64,000 nucleotides of DNA from Cyclobacteriaceae bacterium (lineage in GTDB: Bacteria > Bacteroidota > Bacteroidia > Cytophagales > Cyclobacteriaceae), in NCBI GenBank assembly GCA_028278225.1, contig JANQEU010000079.1, positions 270,166 to 334,165 of the forward strand, given 5' to 3'. Shown piece after piece: positions 44,598 to 53,178 of the stretch. A program made the position numbers and the translations under genes. How positions within the stretch are numbered: position 1 is the first letter of the stretch; each line of letters begins with the position of its first letter. The notes under the pieces were generated by a model. The model ran no database searches, was not told where the DNA came from, and saw only the letters and a program-made list of their open reading frames with translations.

Positions 44598-46217
44598 ATG
44601 ATCACGACATTTTACAGGTCAAAAACAACCTGGCTGCTTTCATTTTTAGTTTTGATAATCATCATCACTTCCTGTTCGGAAAAGACACAGGAAACGTCAA
44701 AACCCAATATCATTTTTATTATGTCCGATGACCATGCATTCCAGGCCATCAGTGCATATGACTCCACCTTGATCCAAACACCTAATATTGACAGGATGGC
44801 GGATGAAGGAATCAGGTTTGACAGGGCGTTTGTCACCAACTCAATATGCTCACCTAGCCGGGCGGTGATCCTGACCGGTAAATTCAGTCATATCAACGGT
44901 CTTCGTGATAATATCCAAGTATTTGACAGCACACAGCAGACTTTTCCAAAATTGTTGAGAGGTGCGGGATATCAAACCGGGATCGTTGGAAAATGGCACC
45001 TGAAGTCCCAGCCAACCGGGTTTGACTACTGGAAAGTTCTACCCGGCCAGGGCCACTATTACAACCCTGATTTCAAGACTCCCGAAGGAAACGTTCGTGA
45101 AGAAGGATATGTAACGGACCTGATCACGGATTTTACTATCGATTGGCTGGAAAATAAACGTGATCGGGAAAAACCCTTTATGCTCATGGTCCATCACAAG
45201 GCACCTCATCGGGAATGGCTTCCGGCTCAGCGGCATTTGACCTCATTGAGGGATGTGCAGTACGATCAACCCGCCACGCTTTTCGATAACTACAGTGACA
45301 GAGGCAGGGCGGCCCGAGAAGCAGAAATGAGAATATTTGACCACATGGGATTGACAAACGACAGTAAGATCCATCCTGAAAAAGCCGGGGCTGCCGGTTA
45401 TACCGACTTTCTATCCTGGTACTCACGGGCATACCACAACAACCTGGACCGGATGAACGAAGATCAGCGATCAGATTGGGAAAATACATATGGCCCCATC
45501 AACAATGAGTTTGCCGAAAACAGATTTGATGATGAACAGTTGACAAGCTGGAAATATCAACGATACATGGAAGATTACCTGGGCTCTATCCGCTCAGTAG
45601 ATGAGGGCGTCGGAAAAATTATGGATTACCTGGACAGGTCAGGATTAAGCAAGAATACACTGATAGTCTATACCTCCGATCAGGGTTTCTACCTGGGTGA
45701 ACACGGATGGTTTGATAAACGCTTCATGTATGAAGAATCATTCCGGACACCCCTCCTAATGAAATGGCCCGGGGTAATTAAAGAAGGCACAACCAATCAG
45801 GATCTCGTTCAAAACCTTGATTTTGGATCTACTTTCCTGGATGCCGCGGGCGTTCCCATTCCAGGTGATCTGCAAGGGACAAGCCTGATGCCCTTGCTAT
45901 CCTACGGGTCCGGAGAAACGGATTGGAGAGATGCCATATATTACCACTATTACGAATACCCCGGAATCCATGCGGTAAAGCGACACTACGGCATCAGAAC
46001 AGACAGGTACAAGCTCATTCATTTTTACCATGATATCGACGAATGGGAGTTGTATGATCTTGAAAATGACCCAATGGAATTGCGCAATATCTACAGTGAT
46101 CCGGCCAACACGGAAATTGTCAGAGAACTGGAGTTACGATTGCGCCAATTGCAGGAACAGTACGGTGATTCGGATGCACTGGCTCAATCCATCCTGGAAG
46201 AGGACCTGAACAGATAA
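44598..46217 (+). CDS. S1-family sulfatase, lipoprotein
   Basis: It hydrolyses sulfate esters. The 539-residue protein has a lipobox (IIITSC, Cys 26) when started at ATG 44598; the longer reading adds non-protein-like sequence. The metal-site MSDDH and the formylglycine motif CSPSR (Cys 84) are intact, followed by GKFSHINGLRDN, GKWHLKSQPTGFD, VYTSDQGFYLGEHGW and DKRFMYEESFRTPLL. Cys-type maturation (anSME or FGE) is needed. No maturation enzyme is present in the window. It is divergent from the dehydrogenase gene and followed by the CotH gene. Confidence 0.94.
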   Translation: MITTFYRSKTTWLLSFLVLIIIITSCSEKTQETSKPNIIFIMSDDHAFQAISAYDSTLIQTPNIDRMADEGIRFDRAFVTNSICSPSRAVILTGKFSHINGLRDNIQVFDSTQQTFPKLLRGAGYQTGIVGKWHLKSQPTGFDYWKVLPGQGHYYNPDFKTPEGNVREEGYVTDLITDFTIDWLENKRDREKPFMLMVHHKAPHREWLPAQRHLTSLRDVQYDQPATLFDNYSDRGRAAREAEMRIFDHMGLTNDSKIHPEKAGAAGYTDFLSWYSRAYHNNLDRMNEDQRSDWENTYGPINNEFAENRFDDEQLTSWKYQRYMEDYLGSIRSVDEGVGKIMDYLDRSGLSKNTLIVYTSDQGFYLGEHGWFDKRFMYEESFRTPLLMKWPGVIKEGTTNQDLVQNLDFGSTFLDAAGVPIPGDLQGTSLMPLLSYGSGETDWRDAIYYHYYEYPGIHAVKRHYGIRTDRYKLIHFYHDIDEWELYDLENDPMELRNIYSDPANTEIVRELELRLRQLQEQYGDSDALAQSILEEDLNR

Positions 46218-46375
46218 GGTAATCATCATGAGTTGGGGATAATGATCAGTATAGAAAATCAATGAACCATGTTTCTGAGTTTTTGAAAGCCTACGTTGAG
46301 AGAACAGGTATGGCGGGTTTTGATAGTCATTTGATTAAGTTGATATCGGGGAATGGTGTTTAATTTCGCTCGTTC

Positions 46376-48550
46376 ATGAATTCACTCCGAAGATATTTAT
46401 TACTCATTCTGACGGTGATGTGGCAATGGTCAAACGCCCAGGTTGATCACTGGGAGACGATCGTCCGGGAAGGTGACATTTGGAAATACATGGTGCCGGA
46501 CCAGCAACCGGACGCAACCTGGACCACGCTTTCTTACGATGACGCTGCCTGGGCGCAGGGCCCTTCAGGCTTTGGCTACGGTGATGACGATGATCAGACC
46601 ATTCTTGAAACTACCATTTCCGTGTATCTACGGTTTGTCTTTGAGGTGAATAGCATAGAAGAAATTGGGGAAGCGATATTGCACATGGACTATGATGACG
46701 GGTTTGTGGCCTACCTGAACGGGGTAGAGATCGCCCGGAGTCTGATGACCGGAAATCCACCTGCCTTTGACCAGGGAAGCGATGGATTGCACGAAGCGCT
46801 GCTGTATCGCAACTTAATCCCTGAAGCTCATCGCTTTGATAAGGGTCTGATCGTATCCGGATCAAATGTGCTGGCCGTGGAAGTTCATAACGACAACATC
46901 GGATCCTCTGATTTGACAGCCATTCCTTTTCTTTCGGTCGGAATAACTTCTCAGAACACCTATTTCGAATCAACGCCTGACTGGTTTGTTCCCCCTTTGA
47001 ACTTCGAATCTTCCAATCTGCCAATTGTCGTGATCAGTACCGGTGGAGCCGAAATCCCAAACGACCCTAAGATTCCTGCAACAATCGGGATTATCAGCAA
47101 TCCCGCAGGTCAACGTAACCATCTTTCAGACTCCTACAATGAACTGGACTGGTACTGTGGAATTGAGTTGAGAGGTGAGAGTTCCCTTTGGTTTGATAAG
47201 AAATCCTATGGGATCGAGATATGGGATGAAGATGGAAACGATTTGGACACCACATTTCTGAACTTTCCGCCGGAGGAAGATTTTGTCCTACATGGTCCCT
47301 ATGCGGACAAGTCGTTGATGAACAATGTATTAACAATGCATCTGGCGCGATCCATGGGCCATTACTCCAGCAGAACACGCTTCGTAGAACTCGTGATCAA
47401 TGATGACTACAAGGGACTGTATGTGACCATGGAACGCATCAAAAGGGACAAGAACCGTGTAGATATTTCAAAGCTGAATCCGGATGAACTCACCGGAGAT
47501 GACCTCACGGGCGGATACATCATCAGGATTGATAAGGGTGATGACGGAGGGTGGAACTCGAATTATGACGCACTCTATGGGCAGGGAGGCATTCGTTTCC
47601 AGTATTACTATCCAAGCGCTGAAGATATTCACCCCGAACAGGGAGCTTACATCAAAAACTATTTCGACAATTTCGAGGATGCAATCAATTCGCCAACTTT
47701 TAAAAACTCTATGGGGAAAGGGTATACCCAGTATATCGACCTCAGGTCTTTTGTAGATACTTTTATCCTAAATGAATTGAGTAAAAATGTAGATGCCTAT
47801 CGACTCAGCACATATTTCTACAAGGAAAAAGATAGCAATGGCGGCAAACTTCATGCGGGTCCGTTCTGGGATTTCAATCTGGCCTATGGCAATGCTGATT
47901 ACTGCGGTGGCGACAGCCATACGGGCTGGGTCTATTATCAATGTAATCACGGCGGATATCCGATTTGGTGGAACAAGATGCAATCGGACACAGTCTTTTC
48001 GAATGCCCTGAAATGCAGATGGGAGGAATTGCGCACCGGACTTCTGGAAACTTCAACGTTACTCCAAACCATTGATTCATTGTCGTCCATAATCAATGAA
48101 GCGCAGGAACGGAACTTTCAGCGATGGCCAACACTCGGGATCTACCTTTGGCCAAATCCTCCTTATTATGTGGAGCCTCTTAGTCACCAGGAGATCATCA
48201 GTGTAATGAAGGACTGGGTAACGAACCGTCTGGCATGGATAGATGACAACCTGGCTGGGGAGTCACGAAATTGTGACGTTTACGAAGATTATTCAGAAGT
48301 CCTTGCGGTCGCTTCCCCTGAGATCAATATCCAGGTGTTCCCAAATCCTGCGAGCGGTTCCATTGAAATCAGATCTGGCGTGGTAATAGACCAGGTCGAA
48401 CTGAGGGATCTTTCCGGAAAGCTAATCGACGAGCGTAGCGGTGCTTTTTCAAAAACGAAACTGGAATTGCATGATGTGGTAAAAGGATTGTATCTCCTTC
48501 ATATCAGAACCAGAAACGGGGCAATCATCAAAAAAGTACTTGTCGATTAG
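46376..48550 (+). CDS. CotH-family protein with T9SS sorting domain
   Basis: A 724-residue secreted protein. Signal peptide (to about SNAQ), a beta-sandwich (about 25-190; WTTLSYDDAAWAQGPSGFGYG, LHMDYDDGFVAYLNGVEIA), and the CotH kinase-like domain (about 225-640; GIELRGESSLWFDKKSYGIE, VELVINDDYKGLYVTMERIK, GPFWDFNLAYGNADYC, where the DFN Asp is a catalytic-type residue). The last 75 residues (NIQVFPNPASGSIEIRSG to VKGLYLLHIRT) are a type A T9SS sorting signal. CotH domains in spores phosphorylate coat proteins; in Bacteroidota their target is unknown. Its end overlaps the convergent GH43 gene by four bases. Confidence 0.9.
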   Translation: MNSLRRYLLLILTVMWQWSNAQVDHWETIVREGDIWKYMVPDQQPDATWTTLSYDDAAWAQGPSGFGYGDDDDQTILETTISVYLRFVFEVNSIEEIGEAILHMDYDDGFVAYLNGVEIARSLMTGNPPAFDQGSDGLHEALLYRNLIPEAHRFDKGLIVSGSNVLAVEVHNDNIGSSDLTAIPFLSVGITSQNTYFESTPDWFVPPLNFESSNLPIVVISTGGAEIPNDPKIPATIGIISNPAGQRNHLSDSYNELDWYCGIELRGESSLWFDKKSYGIEIWDEDGNDLDTTFLNFPPEEDFVLHGPYADKSLMNNVLTMHLARSMGHYSSRTRFVELVINDDYKGLYVTMERIKRDKNRVDISKLNPDELTGDDLTGGYIIRIDKGDDGGWNSNYDALYGQGGIRFQYYYPSAEDIHPEQGAYIKNYFDNFEDAINSPTFKNSMGKGYTQYIDLRSFVDTFILNELSKNVDAYRLSTYFYKEKDSNGGKLHAGPFWDFNLAYGNADYCGGDSHTGWVYYQCNHGGYPIWWNKMQSDTVFSNALKCRWEELRTGLLETSTLLQTIDSLSSIINEAQERNFQRWPTLGIYLWPNPPYYVEPLSHQEIISVMKDWVTNRLAWIDDNLAGESRNCDVYEDYSEVLAVASPEINIQVFPNPASGSIEIRSGVVIDQVELRDLSGKLIDERSGAFSKTKLELHDVVKGLYLLHIRTRNGAIIKKVLVD

Positions 48551-50244
48551 TACCGGGGATGTCCTTTGTACTGTATCCAATCAAAATCCGCGTAGGCTTT
48601 AGATGCGTTTCCATTGCTCGTAGTGTAGATGCCTATGTATGCTCCCGTATAGCCATTATTAAGTATGAGATCGGGCTTTGTGGTTGAATATTGCTTCCAG
48701 GATTGACCGTTATCCAAAGAGTAGTAATAGCTGTATTCATGGTCTTTGGAAATTACTCTCAGCTGGATCTGTCCGTTATAGTTGCCAAGAACATCCTTGC
48801 TGTTATCCTTTAATTCACTGTCTTTTTCCGCAACACTAAGTTTTATCAAGATTTTTTCACTTTCCCGGACGATTGTGTAATTGATAAAGTTATTATCCTT
48901 CTGGAATAAGCTTATCCCGGCCTCCTCATTATCCTTTTTGGGAGAGAAATCCATCTTTATGATATATTCAAAGTCACTTTCCCGCTGCCGTACACCCATT
49001 AAACTGGCTCGTTCACGATTCTTTATCACACCTGGCTTCGTATAAAGTCTTAAATACCCTTTTCGAGCTGTCAGTGAATATGTTTGAGGTTGTGGAACAC
49101 GCCTGAAATTCCACTGCAGATCAAGCGTAGTTTTGTCAAAATTGTCACTAAATGCATCGTTTCTGTATTGCATTGTGTTCTTAAAGGGCAAAGGATTTAC
49201 CCGCTCGACCTTACCCGTTTCCGGAGCACATACAGGCCAGTTGTACTCCACCGGTTCCCATTTTGTTTCGCTTACCTGCTGCCATCTGACGATTGCAGTT
49301 TCCCAGGTTACCGGTATCAAATGAGTTTCACGGCCCATATTTGAGCCACGGCTTTCATCTCCACGAATCCCAAGCGCCACCATAAACCATCTTCCATCCG
49401 AAAGCTCTACAAGATCAGCGTGACCAGTGCTGTGCACCCAATTATCCTTTGACAAGTGTCGTGAGGTTAATATGGGATTACGTGGATTTGATTCAAAAGG
49501 TCCCGTAATGTTCTCACTGGCAGCTATCATCACAGCGTGATTGAATGAAGTACCGCCCTCAGCAACCATAATGTAGTATTTCCCATCTCTTTTGTACATG
49601 TGGGGACCTTCCACACAACATCCTCCACAAGCTCCATCCCAGATGGTTGTTCGATCTCCTTTTAGCTCCCAATTTTCAAGGTTTAACTCCTGGACCCATA
49701 TTTCACCTATACCATTTTTGTTTTTGTCTCCCTTGTCATGAGTACCGACAAACCAGACTTTCCCATCATCATCAAAAAACAGGTCAGGATCGATTCCAGG
49801 GGCGCCTTCAATGATGTGAGGTTCGGACCAGGGACCAGCAGCATCCTCCGCAGTTATAATGAAGTTGATGAATTGCGTGGGCTCACCTTCTTTCCTGGGA
49901 TTGTAAATGTTGGTGGTAACAATATAAAACAATCCATCATTGTACCTTATTGTCGGGGCATGAATTCCACCATTAGATTGGACGTCCACAAGGTTATTGG
50001 TCCCGGTACACTGATCTTCGCGATGGAGTCCATATCCAATTAGCTCCCAATTGACCAGGTCTTTACTTTTATGAATAGGTAAGCCGGGGAAATATTCGAA
50101 AGATGAATTGACGATAAAATATTCGTCGTTTACCCTGCATATGGAGGGATCCGGGTGAGCACCCGGCAGGATGGGATTGGTAAAAGTTAATTCTTGTGCC
50201 GACAATAATCCCGGTACCAGAAGAAAGAAAAATAAATTTCTCAT
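48547..50244 (-). CDS. GH43-family exported glycosidase (PUL2)
   Basis: A 565-residue beta-xylosidase/arabinofuranosidase-like enzyme. Signal peptide (to LLSAQ), five-bladed propeller with the base Asp in GAHPDPSICRVNDEYF, the middle Asp in GIDPDLFFDDDGK and the acid Glu in CVEGPHMYKRDGKYY, then a C-terminal beta-sandwich (about 365-560; FSDNFDKTTLDLQWNFRR, SYYYSLDNGQSW), the standard layout of GH43 beta-xylosidases. An unusual double Cys, GACGGCCVEG, sits beside the acid residue. The ATG 50244 is preferred to the GTG at 50247. Last gene of PUL2. Confidence 0.92.
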   Translation of the reverse strand: MRNLFFFLLVPGLLSAQELTFTNPILPGAHPDPSICRVNDEYFIVNSSFEYFPGLPIHKSKDLVNWELIGYGLHREDQCTGTNNLVDVQSNGGIHAPTIRYNDGLFYIVTTNIYNPRKEGEPTQFINFIITAEDAAGPWSEPHIIEGAPGIDPDLFFDDDGKVWFVGTHDKGDKNKNGIGEIWVQELNLENWELKGDRTTIWDGACGGCCVEGPHMYKRDGKYYIMVAEGGTSFNHAVMIAASENITGPFESNPRNPILTSRHLSKDNWVHSTGHADLVELSDGRWFMVALGIRGDESRGSNMGRETHLIPVTWETAIVRWQQVSETKWEPVEYNWPVCAPETGKVERVNPLPFKNTMQYRNDAFSDNFDKTTLDLQWNFRRVPQPQTYSLTARKGYLRLYTKPGVIKNRERASLMGVRQRESDFEYIIKMDFSPKKDNEEAGISLFQKDNNFINYTIVRESEKILIKLSVAEKDSELKDNSKDVLGNYNGQIQLRVISKDHEYSYYYSLDNGQSWKQYSTTKPDLILNNGYTGAYIGIYTTSNGNASKAYADFDWIQYKGHPRY

Positions 50245-50293
50245 CACTTATTATTCCTTAATTGATGGCTGTGCATCGAATCCATTAGTGATC

Positions 50294-51343
50294 TCACTTA
50301 CATTCTGCTTCCAACTTAAAGTCTTCACCTGTATCAGGGTTTCTCACAATGATATTACCAGATTGATTTTGAAGATTGTAAGTGATTTCGGTAATTCCCG
50401 ATACATCAGCCAGATCAAAGAACGCTTTAGGCCAAATGGTAATCTGCCAGAAATCACCTTCAAGGAACGTCAGAGCCGTAGCTTCGGTTTTCTCGCAAAC
50501 CTCTATTGTTCCATCAGTAAGCGCTGCAGTTGCACAAATGTAGATTTGACTGGCACCCTGTAAACGGGTAGGACCATCATTCTCTCCTTTTGAAGCATCA
50601 AACCGGATGTTGATCAGATCATTCCACCCAAAGACACTTGGAGTTAGCAATATGGTTTCAGGTGGTGGAGGTGGCCCGCAAAGGTTAATGGTTTCCCCTT
50701 CTCCATCGGTAATCTCCAAACAATCCGTGAAAAAGAAATCAAAGTTTTGGTTAATTTCTCTATATCCATGCTCGGCATCACCAATGAAATAACCCAGCTG
50801 AGTGATCATATTCTTGGGTCCTACGGTTGTCTGTATATTGACCGTTCCATGCAAAGGGAGAACCTCTGCCGGAGGATTCCAGGCTGCATCCGCCTTGAAA
50901 ACAACCCATTCTACTTCACCATAGTTTTCTCCAATACCGCCTACTCCAAATAAAAAATCTTTCCATACCGGGCTGCCAGCAGGAAATGAGGGAACGGCAT
51001 TCGGATCCATTATACTCAATGTAGTACTAAAAGGTTCACTCGATATCGACACAGTTGTATTCTCACCCGCATTCCATGATTTTGGAGCTAAAAATCCAAA
51101 TACAAAAATACTTCCCCCGACTCCCGGATTCTCGTTCAACGGATCGTCAAGCACCTCCACATCCAGGGTAATGCTTATCGTCTCGCCCGCAACCGCCGTA
51201 GTTGGCTGATCCACATTGGTGATATTGAAACACATGGTCAGAAGAAGCCCCAAAACAAGCACGACTCCAACAGATACAATTGGCGGCCAGAATCGATGTG
51301 AAGTAATATTTTTACAGGCACTTTTTGCTTTTAACATCTTCAT
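50294..51343 (-). CDS. DUF4961-like lipoprotein, probable surface glycan-binding protein
   Basis: A 349-residue protein anchored near the N-terminus (membrane segment about 18-36, ending VLGLLLTMCF with a possible lipobox Cys). The rest is beta-rich: AGETISITLDVEVLDDP suggests an immunoglobulin-like repeat, and the middle has a Gly-Pro-rich break (CGPPPPPE). I assign it to DUF4961 from memory of its general form and its position after SusD. Proteins at this position usually help SusD capture glycans. Its start overlaps the preceding stop by four bases. Confidence 0.6.
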   Translation of the reverse strand: MKMLKAKSACKNITSHRFWPPIVSVGVVLVLGLLLTMCFNITNVDQPTTAVAGETISITLDVEVLDDPLNENPGVGGSIFVFGFLAPKSWNAGENTTVSISSEPFSTTLSIMDPNAVPSFPAGSPVWKDFLFGVGGIGENYGEVEWVVFKADAAWNPPAEVLPLHGTVNIQTTVGPKNMITQLGYFIGDAEHGYREINQNFDFFFTDCLEITDGEGETINLCGPPPPPETILLTPSVFGWNDLINIRFDASKGENDGPTRLQGASQIYICATAALTDGTIEVCEKTEATALTFLEGDFWQITIWPKAFFDLADVSGITEITYNLQNQSGNIIVRNPDTGEDFKLEAECK

Positions 51344-51792
51344 AGCGATTCATTTTTAGTTAAATGATAGGCATACACATTTTCACTACATCCCAGATTA
51401 AATTCCAACACTACGGTTGTATTGCCGGTCGAGTAAAGCGCTTCTCCCAACTCAACCGTCATCGTATCTCCCTGAATGAAATGGATATTTAACGGGTACA
51501 GCAGATTATCAAATGCCCAACTACCATCTTCCACTACAGTGGCAAAAGGAACACTACCATCTGAGGTTATGGCATAGGTCGATGGCGTTTCCCCGTTATA
51601 ATTCAGATCGAGCCGGAATGAGCTGAAATCGTAATTTAATGTTATGTCCATTTCATTCTGAAAAACGCTTTCAATGGTCCATGAGCCTGAGATATCAATG
51701 GGATTATCAGTTAACAGGGACTTATTGACTTTTATCTCTTCTTCACAGCCTAGCAGAATAGTGATGAGAAGAAGTGTTATTATTTTTTTCAT
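51340..51792 (-). CDS. DUF5004-like small lipoprotein
   Basis: A 150-residue lipoprotein (lipobox ILLGCEE) with a lipocalin-like beta domain: DISGSWTIESVFQN, the DFSSFRLDLNYNGETPS strand, and WAFDNLLYPLNIHFI. The family call (DUF5004) is tentative. It lies 12 bases after SusD and is translationally coupled to the DUF4961-like gene, so a role at the cell surface in PUL2 glycan binding is likely. Confidence 0.6.
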   Translation of the reverse strand: MKKIITLLLITILLGCEEEIKVNKSLLTDNPIDISGSWTIESVFQNEMDITLNYDFSSFRLDLNYNGETPSTYAITSDGSVPFATVVEDGSWAFDNLLYPLNIHFIQGDTMTVELGEALYSTGNTTVVLEFNLGCSENVYAYHLTKNESL

Positions 51793-51804
51793 TGCCTTGT
51801 GGTA

Positions 51805-53160
51805 TTAAGGATTTCGTGTTAAACCATGTATATCCACTTCGATATCCGGAAAAGGATAAAGCAATAGTTCACTCCATTCAGCATAGCTCCTGGTTCCGCC
51901 TCCTTCCGTGTCGATTTTTATTATGTCCCTCTGAAGCCTTTTGGTATTCAAAAAATGGTCGCCCAATTCAAATGCCAGCTCCTTAGTCCGGTCTTCGTAC
52001 AGGATATCCAACGCTTGCTGGACGGTCGGAACAGATGTCAGCTCAGATGCAGGATCAGCCCGTTGGCGGAGTGTGTTGATGTCATCCACATCCTGCTGGG
52101 ACACACTGTTGTTATTCATGATATTGGCCTCAGCCCTGGTCAGGTACATTTCGGCCAGGCGAATGTAGATATAATCCATCTGCTCTGTAGAATATTTTCC
52201 ATTGACGAAAATGAACTGGCCATCCTGTGTATAGAAAGTATTAAAACGGGCATCATTGGGATCCATAATTAATGAAGCGGCACTTCCATTGGGATTCATA
52301 CTATAAAATCCATTAAGTGCATCCGCCTGGTAAGCTTCCCATATCCGGGCACTTGGAGAAACACCTGCCCCATCGCCATCATTGTATTTAAAAGTGAATA
52401 TGTTTTCCAGCGAATTTCCCCGGGGAACAAAGGGTGCACTCACATCTGTTTCGATGGTAAATCCTCCACTGCTAATAACTTCATTAGCTCGCTCATATGC
52501 CAGATCATATTTTTTGTGATAGAAATAGATGCGGGCAGCCAGGGCCGTGGCGGCCATATAATTGGCTTCCCCGGATGTATTTGCGAATCTTGTGCGGGCC
52601 GCTTCAATGTCCGATTCAATTTGGGCAATTACATCAGTCGTCTTTGCGGTAGATACGCGATCATCAACTCCAATAGGCTCCAGAAGCAATGGAACGGAAT
52701 AACCGTTGGCAATATCCGGTGATGCCCAGTAGTTATTCAGATCGAAATAAACCAAAGCTCTCAAGAAATGCATATCTCCCTGGATCGCATTTCTCTGATC
52801 TTCCGTTGCTTCCATAGCATCGAGATTGTTGATAGCTACCTGATTGAGCAATCCAATGGTCTGAAAACCGGATGTATATTGCCATGAGGTCATCGTGGTT
52901 GAAACCTGATGAGCATAGAACGGATCATATTCACCCCTGTTCCGGTTTAAGATATCACGCATCATTCCGGCACTATACAGAGCTGACTGGCTTACAAAAG
53001 GTCTGGCTGTGCCATAAGCTCCGTAAATCAGGGCCTGCATGGACTGGATATCCGTCAGCTTATCAACGGAGAGTCCTATTGTAGGGGACTCATCCAAAAA
53101 TTCGTCACTGCATGAAAAAAAGATGAGTGAGACTATTATGTATGAAACTATTCTTTTCAT
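51805..53160 (-). CDS. SusD/RagB-family glycan-binding lipoprotein (PUL2)
   Basis: A 451-residue SusD homologue with lipobox FFSCSDEF. ATG 53160 is used; a TTG two codons earlier is less likely. Signs: ESPTIGLSVDKLTDIQSMQA, the GDMHFLRALVYFDLNNYW helices, MDYIYIRLAEMYLTRAEANI and VDDINTLRQRADP. It partners the SusC gene just upstream. It is shorter than typical SusD proteins of the same type (500-550), with the C-terminus ending DIEVDIHGLTRNP. Confidence 0.93.
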   Translation of the reverse strand: MKRIVSYIIVSLIFFSCSDEFLDESPTIGLSVDKLTDIQSMQALIYGAYGTARPFVSQSALYSAGMMRDILNRNRGEYDPFYAHQVSTTMTSWQYTSGFQTIGLLNQVAINNLDAMEATEDQRNAIQGDMHFLRALVYFDLNNYWASPDIANGYSVPLLLEPIGVDDRVSTAKTTDVIAQIESDIEAARTRFANTSGEANYMAATALAARIYFYHKKYDLAYERANEVISSGGFTIETDVSAPFVPRGNSLENIFTFKYNDGDGAGVSPSARIWEAYQADALNGFYSMNPNGSAASLIMDPNDARFNTFYTQDGQFIFVNGKYSTEQMDYIYIRLAEMYLTRAEANIMNNNSVSQQDVDDINTLRQRADPASELTSVPTVQQALDILYEDRTKELAFELGDHFLNTKRLQRDIIKIDTEGGGTRSYAEWSELLLYPFPDIEVDIHGLTRNP

Positions 53161-53178
53161 TTTCAATGCTTTAGATCT

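Noticed and set aside
46262..46363. 33-codon ORF between the sulfatase and CotH genes
   Set aside because: Reads somewhat like protein, but has no recognisable family and no promoter or ribosome site.
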